The notes under the pieces were generated by a model. That model saw nothing but the letters and a program-made list of their open reading frames with translations. It did no database searches and had not been told where the DNA came from. Below are positions 1 to 6,124 of a DNA stretch of 8,058 bases, piece by piece. The translations under genes and the position numbers were made by a program. Origin of the DNA: Actinomycetota bacterium (GTDB lineage Bacteria > Actinomycetota > Actinomycetes > S36-B12 > UBA10799); the NCBI GenBank assembly GCA_030837395.1, contig JAUPKO010000463.1, positions 1-8,058 on the forward strand, given 5' to 3'. The first letter of the stretch is position 1, and each line of letters begins with the position of its first letter.

Positions 1-427
1 CACCAAGGCTGCGGCGGACAAGGCTGCCGCGGACAAGGCTGCGGCCGATGCGGCGGCGGCAGCGGCGGCCCAGGCTACTGAGGATGCCCGGGCAGCGGCT
101 GCGGCCCAGGCGGCTGAAGACGCACGGGCGGCGGCGTCCGGCAGCGGCGCAGCCCAGACCGCGGTGAACCTGCTCATCAGTCGCCTCGATGCCTGCACCG
201 TGGCCGTCATCGGGGGCGCCTCGGACTACACCCCCGTGGCCCAGGACCCCGCGTTGTCATTCAGCACCTCCCCAGGCGCCGGCGCCGGCCTCTACCGGGT
301 CACCATGACCGACTCGACGGACGGCGCTTCTTACACCTTCACGGTCAACGTCAACTCCGGCGCTGTCACGCCCGGTAACGAGGGTGCGGCCGGGATCGAC
401 ATGGAGTGCCCGGGCGTGTTCGACTGA
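1..427 (+). CDS. Alanine-rich repeat protein, 3' end (partial)
   Basis: The reading frame enters from the left edge (first full codon at base 2) and ends at TGA 425-427, leaving 141 visible residues. The first ~55 are low-complexity: three KAAAD units, a run of seven alanines, then two near-identical 12-residue units beginning QATEDAR and QAAEDAR. This regular alternation of alanine blocks with charged residues suggests a long helix or coiled coil, as in TolA-like stalks. A short SGSG linker leads to a ~88-residue C-terminal part rich in T, S, V and G with alternating hydrophobics, probably a small beta domain. It holds two cysteines (DAC near its start, ECPGVFD at its end) that could form a disulfide if exported. 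The N-terminus is outside the window, so signal peptide or anchor cannot be checked. I do not recognise the family. A surface or envelope protein is an inference from the architecture. Confidence 0.75.
   Translation, partial: TKAAADKAAADKAAADAAAAAAAQATEDARAAAAAQAAEDARAAASGSGAAQTAVNLLISRLDACTVAVIGGASDYTPVAQDPALSFSTSPGAGAGLYRVTMTDSTDGASYTFTVNVNSGAVTPGNEGAAGIDMECPGVFD
5..139 (+). repeat. In-frame coding repeats (15-bp and 36-bp units)
   Basis: Three imperfect 15-bp units (AAGGCTGCGGCGGAC and variants) run from 5 to 49 and encode KAAAD. Two 36-bp-period units start at 71 and 107 and encode Q-A-T/A-E-D-A-R plus alanines. The units differ mainly at third codon positions, so the protein repeat is kept while the DNA has drifted. 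Confidence 0.8.
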
Positions 428-440
428 CGCCCCGGTCAGT
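423..440. other. Small hairpin across two convergent stop codons
   Basis: ACTGAC (423-428) and GTCAGT (435-440) are perfect inverted copies around the 6-base loop GCCCCG. The TGA of the upstream gene and the stop of the minus-strand YqgE gene both lie inside the arms. It is the only candidate terminator between two genes that converge with 8 bases between them. The stem is short and has no T run, so its function is uncertain. Confidence 0.35.
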
Positions 441-1032
441 TCAGCGCAGGGTCCGGCGGGAAGGTGCTCGCGAAGCGCAGGTCGTTGGGCTGGCGGCGCA
501 GCACCTTGGACCAGCAGTAGTCGCGCGGCGTCCGTCGGGCCAACTCCAGGTCGCCGGGCCGTGATTCGACCACCCACCACGATCCCTGCGCGAGTTCGGC
601 ATCGAGTTGGCCCACCGACCACCCGGCGTAGCCCACGAACAGTTGTGCATCGGCCAGTGCAGCGGTGACCTGATCCGGATCCTGGTCCAGATCGATCACG
701 GCCCACGGGCCCGCCAGCAGCCGCAGCCCGGCCGGAGGGGCGGCCATGGCGTCAGCATGCAGCTGCGCGACCGCGACCCCGGCGTCGGCCTGCACCGGGC
801 CGCCGAGGGCCACCTGCGGGTGCAACACCCCGCCCCAGGCGGGCAGTACGTCGGCCGCGGGCACCGCCGACAGGTCATTCAGGATCACCCCGAGCGAGCC
901 GCCGTCGTCATGCTCCAACATGAGCACCACCGTGCGCCGGAAGGTGGGTTCCTCAATCAGGGGCGTGGCCAGCAGGAGGGCACCGGCGAAGGCCTCGCCG
1001 CTGTCGGCCAGGCTGCTGCTGGTTCGGGGCAC
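436..1032 (-). CDS. YqgE/AlgH family protein (DUF179)
   Basis: This encodes 198 residues if read from the GTG at 1032-1030. Family hallmarks are all present: GALLLATPLIEEPTFRRTVV (about 17-36), LEHDDGGSLGVILN (39-52), a GGPV turn (77-80), GYAGWSVGQLDAELAQGSWW (134-153) and the C-terminal VLRRQP (177-182). The family's cytoplasmic single domain is widespread, but its biochemical role is not firmly established. AlgH was named for an effect on alginate regulation, which does not transfer to actinobacteria. The 16 residues before the conserved core fit the family's usual short N-terminus. The start is not settled: the GTG at 1032 has AGGGA only one base away, and an in-frame GTG at 1074 would add 14 residues. 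It diverges from the thioredoxin gene over a shared regulatory region. Confidence 0.88.
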   Translation of the reverse strand: MPRTSSSLADSGEAFAGALLLATPLIEEPTFRRTVVLMLEHDDGGSLGVILNDLSAVPAADVLPAWGGVLHPQVALGGPVQADAGVAVAQLHADAMAAPPAGLRLLAGPWAVIDLDQDPDQVTAALADAQLFVGYAGWSVGQLDAELAQGSWWVVESRPGDLELARRTPRDYCWSKVLRRQPNDLRFASTFPPDPALN

Positions 1033-1097
1033 ATCCCTGATTGTGGCCCACCGAGCACCTTCGGCGCACGTCACGCCCCCAACGCCGTACGCAAAAC

Positions 1098-1113
1098 ATA
1101 CCCCCGGGGGAAT
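1098..1113. promoter_or_regulatory. CsoR/CstR-type palindromic operator candidate
   Basis: ATACCCCCGGGGGAAT is symmetric except for one base in the outer arm (the right half would be GGGGGTAT). A G/C-tract dyad flanked by ATA/TAT is the form known for operators of the CsoR/RcnR/CstR repressor family, which sense copper, nickel or persulfides. It sits 97 bases before the thioredoxin ATG and in the leader of the divergent YqgE gene. On the minus strand TATGTT (1100-1095) at its edge resembles a -10 box; on the plus strand AATAAC (1111-1116) could be one. Assignment to this regulator family is inference from the motif. Confidence 0.45.
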
Positions 1114-1128
1114 AACACCGCCCGTCCA

Positions 1129-1168
1129 CGCCGTTGCCACCATGGACCGCGCATCACGCGCAACGGCG
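1129..1168 (+). other. 9-bp inverted repeat in the thioredoxin leader
   Basis: CGCCGTTGC (1129-1137) and GCAACGGCG (1160-1168) are perfect inverted copies separated by 22 bases. They lie downstream of the palindrome at 1098-1113 and 42 bases before the thioredoxin start. If transcribed they would fold into a leader hairpin; as DNA they could be an operator. No known riboswitch class is evident. Confidence 0.4.
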
Positions 1169-1210
1169 CCCCTCCGACGCGGCGGGGACCGCACTTCGAA
1201 TTGGAGGACC

Positions 1211-1588
1211 ATGGCCACCGTAGAACTCAACCTCGACACCTTCAAGAGCACGGTCGAGGACAGCGACACCGTCTTCATCGACTTCTGGGCCTCATGGTGC
1301 GGCCCGTGCCGAATGTTCGCCCCCGTGTACGAGCAGGTGTCCGAGGACAACCCCGACCTCGTCTTCGCGAAGGTGGACACCGAGGCCGAGCAGCAGTTGG
1401 CGGCGGAGTTCCGCATCACTTCGATCCCGACCCTTATGGCGATCCGCGACGGCATCGTCCTCTACAGTCAGCCCGGCGCACTGCCCAAGGGCAACCTTGA
1501 GGAGCTCGTGAAGGCCGTGCGCGACGTCGACATGGACCAGGTGCGGGCCGACATCGCCAAGCAGAGCGAGGAAGCCCCTGCGCAGTGA
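1211..1588 (+). CDS. Thioredoxin
   Basis: A 125-residue single-domain thioredoxin that reduces protein disulfides in the cytoplasm and is normally recycled by thioredoxin reductase with NADPH. The active site WCGPC is at residues 29-33 (catalytic C30 and C33) after the usual VFIDFWAS strand. The cis-proline loop SIPTL is at 71-75 (P73). The glycine of the final strand turn follows in QPGALP (87-92). A ~15-residue helical tail (DMDQVRADIAKQ) extends past the core and is common in actinobacterial members of this type. The ATG is chosen because the fold begins at once and GGAGGA lies just upstream, although only two bases away. No thioredoxin reductase gene is in view. An in-frame opening continues far upstream, antisense to the YqgE gene, and is not coding. 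The specific trx paralogue cannot be named. Confidence 0.95.
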   Translation: MATVELNLDTFKSTVEDSDTVFIDFWASWCGPCRMFAPVYEQVSEDNPDLVFAKVDTEAEQQLAAEFRITSIPTLMAIRDGIVLYSQPGALPKGNLEELVKAVRDVDMDQVRADIAKQSEEAPAQ

Positions 1589-1595
1589 CCATCGC

Positions 1596-1640
1596 GGCCG
1601 GGTGGCGCTCCTTCGGATTCCGTCAAAGGCCCACCCGGCC
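1596..1640 (+). terminator. Terminator-like hairpin after thioredoxin
   Basis: GGCCGGGTGG (1596-1605) and CCACCCGGCC (1631-1640) form a perfect 10-bp GC-rich stem starting 8 bases after the thioredoxin stop. The loop is long (25 bases) and no T run follows, as is often seen for actinobacterial terminators. Role inferred from position. Confidence 0.5.
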
Positions 1641-1683
1641 CCCCCTGCAAGTCTCACCTTCACGTTGTGACGAAGACCACAAT

Positions 1684-1722
1684 TCATCCGTTCGGCCGAT
1701 GCGAGAGACTCCGAACGGATGA
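1684..1722. promoter_or_regulatory. 12-bp inverted repeat upstream of whiB
   Basis: TCATCCGTTCGG (1684-1695) and CCGAACGGATGA (1711-1722) are perfect inverted copies around a 15-base spacer. The repeat lies mid-way in the 251-base gap between thioredoxin and the whiB gene, about 120 bases before the whiB start. Arm length and position fit an operator for a dimeric regulator near the whiB promoter. A second terminator is the alternative, but there is no T run and a hairpin already sits closer to thioredoxin. Confidence 0.5.
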
Positions 1723-1760
1723 TGCCTGGGAGTCTCGCCCTGAATAACGTCGTAGCAGGT

Positions 1761-1781
1761 CAGCGGCATATCGAGCCGCTG
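1761..1781 (+). other. Leader hairpin upstream of whiB
   Basis: CAGCGGC (1761-1767) and GCCGCTG (1775-1781) form a perfect 7-bp stem with the 7-base loop ATATCGA, extendable by one T-G wobble pair. It lies 58 bases before the whiB start and would fall in the 5' untranslated leader if the promoter lies near the 12-bp repeat upstream. Confidence 0.4.
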
Positions 1782-1827
1782 GTGATGGGACACCGTGCCG
1801 GCTGGGGAGTCGGCATCCGGCGACGAC

Positions 1828-1833
1828 AGGAGA
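1828..1833 (+). promoter_or_regulatory. Ribosome binding site of whiB
   Basis: AGGAGA ends 6 bases before the GTG at 1840 and decides the start of the WhiB gene against the in-frame GTG at 1795, which has no comparable site. Confidence 0.7.
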
Positions 1834-1839
1834 CGCTTC

Positions 1840-2214
1840 GTGCCGCAACAACCGCTTTCGCAGGTGCCGGCGGATGCAACGTGGGAGTGGCAGGAGGTGG
1901 GATCTTGTCGAGAGGCTGACCCCGACCTCTTCTTCCACCCGCAAAACGAGCGCGGCTTGGCCCGCGTGCGGCGCGATCGCAGCGCCAAGTCGGTATGTGC
2001 GCGATGTTCGGTGCGCGTGGAGTGCGCCGACTACGCCATCCGCGCCCGCGAGCCGTACGGCGTGTGGGGCGGCCTGACAGAGGAGGAGCGCGAGCGCATC
2101 TACCTCAAGGTCTCGGTGCCGCTGTTCCCGCGCGAGCGCGGCGAAGGGGCCAAGCTTGCCGCAGAGGAGATCGCCGCGGCCGTGATGCCCACCTCTCTCG
2201 GCATCGTCTCGTAA
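1840..2214 (+). CDS. WhiB-family transcriptional regulator, WhiD/WhiB3-like
   Basis: A 124-residue protein read from GTG 1840. WhiB proteins bind a [4Fe-4S] cluster through four cysteines and act with the principal sigma factor as redox- or nitric-oxide-sensitive regulators. The cysteines are C23, C53, C56 and C62 (spacing X29, X2, X5). The family turn GVWGGLTEEER is at 74-84. WEWQ (15-18), LFFHPQNERG (30-39) and REPYGVWGG (70-78) resemble the WhiD/WhiB3 branch more than WhiB1 or WhiB2, so I place it there with moderate confidence. The ~37 residues after the turn hold only scattered basic residues (K90, R98, R100, K105) and end in an alanine-rich stretch, unlike the strongly basic DNA-contacting tail of many members. 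It stands alone, preceded by a 251-base gap with two inverted repeats and followed by a strong terminator. Confidence 0.93.
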   Translation: MPQQPLSQVPADATWEWQEVGSCREADPDLFFHPQNERGLARVRRDRSAKSVCARCSVRVECADYAIRAREPYGVWGGLTEEERERIYLKVSVPLFPRERGEGAKLAAEEIAAAVMPTSLGIVS

Positions 2215-2235
2215 TCACTCGCCTCTACTGCAAGG

Positions 2236-2275
2236 CAAAGGCTCGCCCCCTCCTGTAAGAGGGGGCGAGCCTTTG
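2236..2275. terminator. Bidirectional terminator between whiB and pckG
   Basis: A perfect 17-bp inverted repeat, arms 2236-2252 (CAAAGGCTCGCCCCCTC) and 2259-2275, with the 6-base loop CTGTAA. It fills nearly the whole gap between the convergent stops of whiB (2212-2214) and pckG (2283-2285), so it can serve both strands. The AAA/TTT at the stem base supplies the only short T run in each direction. Confidence 0.9.
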
Positions 2276-2282
2276 TGCTGGG

Positions 2283-4124
2283 TCAGACGTTGTTCTTGGC
2301 CTCTTCCAGTCGAGCCACGAGGTCGGACAGTTCCTTCCACAGGCCGGCCGGCACGCGGTCGCCGAACTTGTCGTAGTAGTCGTCCGTCATCTGGCATTCG
2401 GCCAACCACGTGTCCGGGTGCACCTCGAACAGCTCGGTGACCTGCTCCTCGGTGAGGTCCAGGCCGCTGACATCGAGGTCGCCCGCCAGCGGACGCCGAC
2501 CAATGGCGGTCTCCTCGGCTTCGACCTCGCCGTCGACGCGGTCGATCACCCAGGCAAGCACGCGGGAGTTGTCGCCGAAGCCCGGCCAGATGTAGTTGCC
2601 TTCGGAGTCCTTGCGGAACCAGTTGACCTGGTAGATCTTGGGCAACTTGGCCTCGTCGCCCTCGGCGCCGACCTTGAGCCAGTGACCCCAGTAGTCCGCC
2701 ATGTTGTAGCCACAGAAGGGCAGCATGGCGAAGGGGTCACGACGCAGGGCGCCGACGGTGCCCTCCGCGGCTGCGGTCTGCTCGGAGGCGATGGTGCTGC
2801 CGATGAACACGCCGTGGTTCCAGGACAGTGCCTCGTTGACCAGCGGCACATTGGTGGCGCGCCGACCGCCGAACAGGATCGCCGAGATCGGCACACCCGC
2901 CGGGTCCTCCCAGTTGTCCGCGATGGACGGACATTGCGCCGCCGGTGCGGTGAACCGCGAGTTCGGGTGGCTCGAGGGCGTCTCGGACTCGGGCGTCCAA
3001 TCGTTGCCCTTCCAGTCGATCAGGTGCGCCGGAGCCTCCTCCGTCATGCCCTCCCACCACACGTCACCGTCATCGGTGAGGGCCACGTTGGTGAAGATGC
3101 AGTTGCCGGGCTCCAAGGTGCGGATCGCGTTGGCGTTCGTGTGCATGCCGGTGCCCGGAGCGACGCCGAAGAAGCCGGCCTCAGGGTTGATGGCGTACAG
3201 CCGACCGTCATCGCCGAAGCGCATCCAAGCGATGTCGTCGCCGACAGTCTCGACCTTCCACCCGGGGACGGCGGGCTCGAGCATGGCCAGGTTGGTCTTG
3301 CCACACGCCGATGGGAAAGCTGCCGTGAGGTACTTGATGTCACCGCGCGGCGACGTCAACTTGAGCACGAGCATGTGCTCGGCCAGCCAACCCTCATCAC
3401 GGGCCATGGCCGAGGCGATGCGCAGGGCGAAGCACTTCTTGCCCAGCAGTGCGTTGCCGCCGTAGCCCGAGCCGTACGACCAGATCTCGCGGCTCTCCGG
3501 GAAATGCACGATGTACTTTGTGTCGCTGCACGGCCAGGCGACGTCCTCGATGGCGTTGCCGTCGGCATCGACCAAGGGCATGCCGACCGAATGCAGCGCC
3601 GGCACGAAGTCTCCGTCCTCGCCGATGAGGTCGAGTGCGGCCGAACCCATGCGGGTCATGATGCGCATGTTGACCACGACGTAGGGCGAGTCGGTGATCT
3701 CGACGCCCAGCTGGCTGATCCGCGAGCCCAGCGGGCCCATCGAGAACGGGATCACATACATGGTGCGACCACGCATACAGCCGGCGAACAAGTCCTTGAG
3801 GATGCCCCGCATCTGCGACGGTTCCATCCAGTTGTTGGTGGGGCCGGCGTCGATCTCACGGTTGGCGCAGATGAAGGTGCGGTCTTCCACCCGGGCGACG
3901 TCGGAGGGGTTGGACCGGGCCAGGAAGGAGTTGGGGCGCTTCTCCGGGTTGAGCCGGATGAACGTTCCCGACTCGACCATCTCGGCCGTGAGGCGGTCCC
4001 ACTCGGCTTGCGAGCCGTCACACCACACCACCTCGTCGGGCTGCGTGAGGGTGGCCACCTCCTCGACCCACTCGAGCAGTTTCTTGTTCTTGGTCGGCGG
4101 ATTCTCGAGTCCGGTAATGCTCAT
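2283..4124 (-). CDS. pckG: Phosphoenolpyruvate carboxykinase (GTP)
   Basis: A 613-residue enzyme of normal family length. It converts oxaloacetate and GTP to phosphoenolpyruvate, GDP and CO2, the entry step of gluconeogenesis, in the cytoplasm. The GTP-type signature is complete. FPSACGKTN (270-278) is the P-loop with the reactive C274 and K276. VGDDIAW (294-300) carries metal ligand D297. K230 in NALLGKKC and H250 in WLAEHM match the other manganese ligands by alignment with the human enzyme. FGGRR (418-422) and NWFRKD (501-506) are the substrate and nucleotide contacts. The ATG at 4124 gives the expected N-terminus and has GGAG seven bases upstream (complement of 4132-4135). The same frame stays open a further ~1 kb upstream, antisense to the thioesterase gene, with no family similarity. 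It faces whiB through a shared terminator and diverges from the thioesterase gene. It appears monocistronic. Confidence 0.97.
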   Translation of the reverse strand: MSITGLENPPTKNKKLLEWVEEVATLTQPDEVVWCDGSQAEWDRLTAEMVESGTFIRLNPEKRPNSFLARSNPSDVARVEDRTFICANREIDAGPTNNWMEPSQMRGILKDLFAGCMRGRTMYVIPFSMGPLGSRISQLGVEITDSPYVVVNMRIMTRMGSAALDLIGEDGDFVPALHSVGMPLVDADGNAIEDVAWPCSDTKYIVHFPESREIWSYGSGYGGNALLGKKCFALRIASAMARDEGWLAEHMLVLKLTSPRGDIKYLTAAFPSACGKTNLAMLEPAVPGWKVETVGDDIAWMRFGDDGRLYAINPEAGFFGVAPGTGMHTNANAIRTLEPGNCIFTNVALTDDGDVWWEGMTEEAPAHLIDWKGNDWTPESETPSSHPNSRFTAPAAQCPSIADNWEDPAGVPISAILFGGRRATNVPLVNEALSWNHGVFIGSTIASEQTAAAEGTVGALRRDPFAMLPFCGYNMADYWGHWLKVGAEGDEAKLPKIYQVNWFRKDSEGNYIWPGFGDNSRVLAWVIDRVDGEVEAEETAIGRRPLAGDLDVSGLDLTEEQVTELFEVHPDTWLAECQMTDDYYDKFGDRVPAGLWKELSDLVARLEEAKNNV

Positions 4125-4181
4125 CAGCACACTCCAATGCCGGTAGAGGTGGAAGTATTCTCCAAGACTGCCACGATTGCG

Positions 4182-4259
4182 CCCCGACCGGGACAGTGGG
4201 TTGGACATGTTCCGACCCCATTCACCTCGACCGGGGCCAGATCGGGTCAGCGGTCGGGG
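4182..4259. promoter_or_regulatory. Nested dyads in the pckG/thioesterase divergent region
   Basis: An inner operator-like dyad GGGTTGGA (4198-4205), spacer CATGT, TCCGACCC (4211-4218) matches at 7 of 8 positions. It is enclosed by a perfect 9-bp inverted repeat, CCCCGACCG (4182-4190) and CGGTCGGGG (4251-4259). Both lie in the 204 bases between the divergent starts, where the promoters of both genes should be. I could not place convincing -35/-10 boxes. GC-rich dyads of this length can arise by chance. Confidence 0.3.
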
Positions 4260-4328
4260 TTCGGCACCCGATGCACACCACCACGCGGGTCCGCCGGCCC
4301 CGCCGACGATGACGACAGGAAGGCCCGC

Positions 4329-5186
4329 ATGCCCCACCGCAGCGCCACCGACACGCCACTGGACGGGTGCTTCTACGAGGCCGTGATCGAGACCGAGACC
4401 TACGCCGAGGACGCCTACAGCGGAACGTTCGTGTCGACCCATCACACGGTCAGCCCGTGGAGCGAGGAGCATCAGCACGCGGGCCCAGCCAGTGCGCTGC
4501 TGGTGCGCGCGGTCGAGCGGCTGACGATCCCCACCGAGGATGCCCTGACCAACCAGGTGTCGGTCGACATCCTCAACCCCATCCCCCGCGGCGCCATCGC
4601 CGTCACGGCCCAGGTGGTGCGCGCGGGCAGGTTCGCGACCCTCGTGGAGGCCGAGTTGACCCACGCCGGCTTCGACGAACCCATCATGAGGCTGAGCGCC
4701 TGGCGGACACGGCGCCGGAGCGTCGACCTGCCCGGCCACCGGGGCGACTACCGACCTGCCCCTGCGCCCGGCGTCGAGACCGTCACTCCGACTAAGTGGG
4801 GCGACGGCTACGCCAAGGCGATCCAATGGCAGGTGAGCGCAGGCTCCCTTGACGGCCACGAGCCGAGCACCGTGTGGGCCACCCCACGGGCGGCGCTGGT
4901 GGGCGAGGAGCCGGCGGCCGGGGTGCCGTTGGTCATGCTGATCGCCGACGCTGCGTCGGGCCTGTCGGCGCTGGCCGACCCGGCGGACTACGTGTTCGTC
5001 AACACGGACCTCAACGTGCACGTCGTGCGCGAGCCGGACGGGCCCGCGGTGTGGATCGCGGCGGAGTCGTTCCTGGATCCGGACGGGATCGGCCTGGCTA
5101 CCTCGACGATCGGCGACCGGCAAGGCTCCCTTGCCGTGGGCAGCCAGGCGCTGTTCCTGGCGCGGCGGGACGAGGTCGGATTCTGA
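4329..5186 (+). CDS. Acyl-CoA thioesterase-like protein, double hotdog
   Basis: A 285-residue protein with the layout of TesB-like thioesterase-family proteins (4HBT_3 type): two hotdog domains in tandem. The N-terminal half has SPWSEEHQHAGPASALLVRA (42-61), the family's loop and long helix, here with HQHAGP where QHGGP is usual, followed by QVSVDILNPIPRG (76-88) and VVRAGRFATLVEAEL (97-110). The C-terminal half has VNTDLNVHVVREPDG (224-238), ESFLDPDGIGLATSTIGDRQG (246-266) and SQALFLARR (272-280). Family members hydrolyse acyl-CoA thioesters, but many such actinobacterial proteins are untested and the substrate cannot be read off. AGGAAGG (4317-4323) five bases before ATG 4329 fixes the start. 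It begins a tightly spaced four-gene run and diverges from pckG. Confidence 0.85.
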   Translation: MPHRSATDTPLDGCFYEAVIETETYAEDAYSGTFVSTHHTVSPWSEEHQHAGPASALLVRAVERLTIPTEDALTNQVSVDILNPIPRGAIAVTAQVVRAGRFATLVEAELTHAGFDEPIMRLSAWRTRRRSVDLPGHRGDYRPAPAPGVETVTPTKWGDGYAKAIQWQVSAGSLDGHEPSTVWATPRAALVGEEPAAGVPLVMLIADAASGLSALADPADYVFVNTDLNVHVVREPDGPAVWIAAESFLDPDGIGLATSTIGDRQGSLAVGSQALFLARRDEVGF

Positions 5187-5211
5187 TCCGGCCTCGTGGC
5201 GCAGGCCCCTG

Positions 5212-6096
5212 ATGTCGCGGCGCGGCTGGCTGCTGTTCGCCTCCCTCTCGGTGATCTGGGGGCTGCCGTATTACCTGATCAAGGTGGCGGTGAACGCGCA
5301 GGTGGCACCGTCGTTCGTGGTAGCGGGGCGGCTGGCTGTGGCGACGGTGATCCTGCTGCCCATCGCGCTGCTCGGGCCTGGAATTCGGGTGCTGGCGGGC
5401 TACTGGCGTCCGATCGCGGTGCTGGCGGTGATCGAGATGGTCGTGCCGTTCGGGTTGCTGACCTGGGCCGAGACCCGGGTGACGAGTTCGCTGGCCGGGT
5501 TGATGATCGCCACAGTGCCGGCGATCAGCGCCGTCTGCGCCGCCGCCCTCGGGCTCTCCGACCGGCTCGACGGTCGGCGCATCATCGGCCTGATGATCGG
5601 ATTGTCCGGGGTCGCGCTGCTAGTCGGATTCGACGTGGGTGGCGATTCGGTGTGGGCGGTGGCGGCCCTCATCGTGGTGGCGATCGGCTACGCCGTGGGC
5701 CCGATCATCCTCAACACGCGGCTCGCGAAGCCGCCTGGACCACAGGTGATGGCCGCGGCCACCGCCATCGCAGCGGCGCTGTATTCGCCCTGGCTGGTGC
5801 TCTCATGGCCGGCGACCGAGGTGGCCCCAGCGGGGTGGCTGGCCGTGCTGGCGCTCGGTGCGCTGTGCACGGCGGCGGCCTTCCTGATCATGTATGCCCT
5901 CGTCGCCGAGGCCGGGCCTACCCGGATGACGGTCATCACGTACCTCAACCCGGTCGTGGCTGTGGCACTGGGCGTGACGCTGTTGGCCGAACCAGTCACC
6001 ACCGGAATGGTGCTGGGTTTCCCGCTGATCTTGGCCGGGAGCGTGCTGGCGACGAGTCGACGCGCACCTTCGGGGCAGCCGCACGAACTAGAGTGA
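5212..6096 (+). CDS. EamA/DMT-family transporter
   Basis: A 294-residue inner-membrane protein of the drug/metabolite transporter superfamily. Ten hydrophobic segments are visible, at about 6-25, 33-53, 66-84, 93-114, 123-140, 147-166, 178-197, 208-230, 238-259 and 264-281, giving the two five-helix EamA repeats. VIWGLPYYLIK (14-24) in helix 1, LAGLMIATVPAISAV (94-108) in helix 4 and the matching TYLNPVVAVALGVTLLAEP (243-261) in the second repeat are family-typical, as is the ending just after helix 10. Substrates range from amino acids to metabolites and toxic compounds and cannot be inferred here. ATG 5212 begins just before helix 1 with a basic MSRRG. The Shine-Dalgarno match is weak, suggesting translation coupled to the thioesterase gene 25 bases upstream. 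Confidence 0.92.
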   Translation: MSRRGWLLFASLSVIWGLPYYLIKVAVNAQVAPSFVVAGRLAVATVILLPIALLGPGIRVLAGYWRPIAVLAVIEMVVPFGLLTWAETRVTSSLAGLMIATVPAISAVCAAALGLSDRLDGRRIIGLMIGLSGVALLVGFDVGGDSVWAVAALIVVAIGYAVGPIILNTRLAKPPGPQVMAAATAIAAALYSPWLVLSWPATEVAPAGWLAVLALGALCTAAAFLIMYALVAEAGPTRMTVITYLNPVVAVALGVTLLAEPVTTGMVLGFPLILAGSVLATSRRAPSGQPHELE

Positions 6097-6124
6097 AGGT
6101 ACCAGCGGACCAAAGCGAGGGACG

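Noticed and set aside
1..139. Repeat array as a CRISPR or tandem satellite
   Set aside because: The units are short and contiguous, without spacers. They keep a reading frame and vary at third positions, so they are protein repeats.
257..706. Minus-strand frame across the end of gene 1 and the start of the YqgE region
   Set aside because: It overlaps two better-supported frames, and its composition is typical of out-of-frame GC-rich translation.
607..1210. Plus-strand frames antisense to the YqgE gene, one of them in frame with thioredoxin
   Set aside because: The minus strand carries all YqgE motifs, and the thioredoxin fold begins right at ATG 1211. The upstream part is an antisense shadow.
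1075..1455. Minus-strand extension of the YqgE gene into the thioredoxin region
   Set aside because: The extra sequence is antisense to thioredoxin and the divergent promoter region and has no family match.
1684..1722. 12-bp inverted repeat as a mobile-element end or attachment site
   Set aside because: No transposase, integrase or target duplication is nearby, and the position fits a whiB operator better.
2418..4328. Plus-strand frame open across the whole of pckG, continuous with the thioesterase frame
   Set aside because: It is antisense to a gene with full PEP carboxykinase signatures, has no recognisable domain and is Arg/Gly/Asp-rich. Long antisense frames are expected in GC-rich DNA. 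The thioesterase start is fixed by its ribosome site at 4317-4323.
4125..5123. Minus-strand N-terminal extension of pckG by about 330 residues
   Set aside because: It is antisense to the thioesterase gene, is not similar to PEP carboxykinase, and the ATG at 4124 gives the normal family length.
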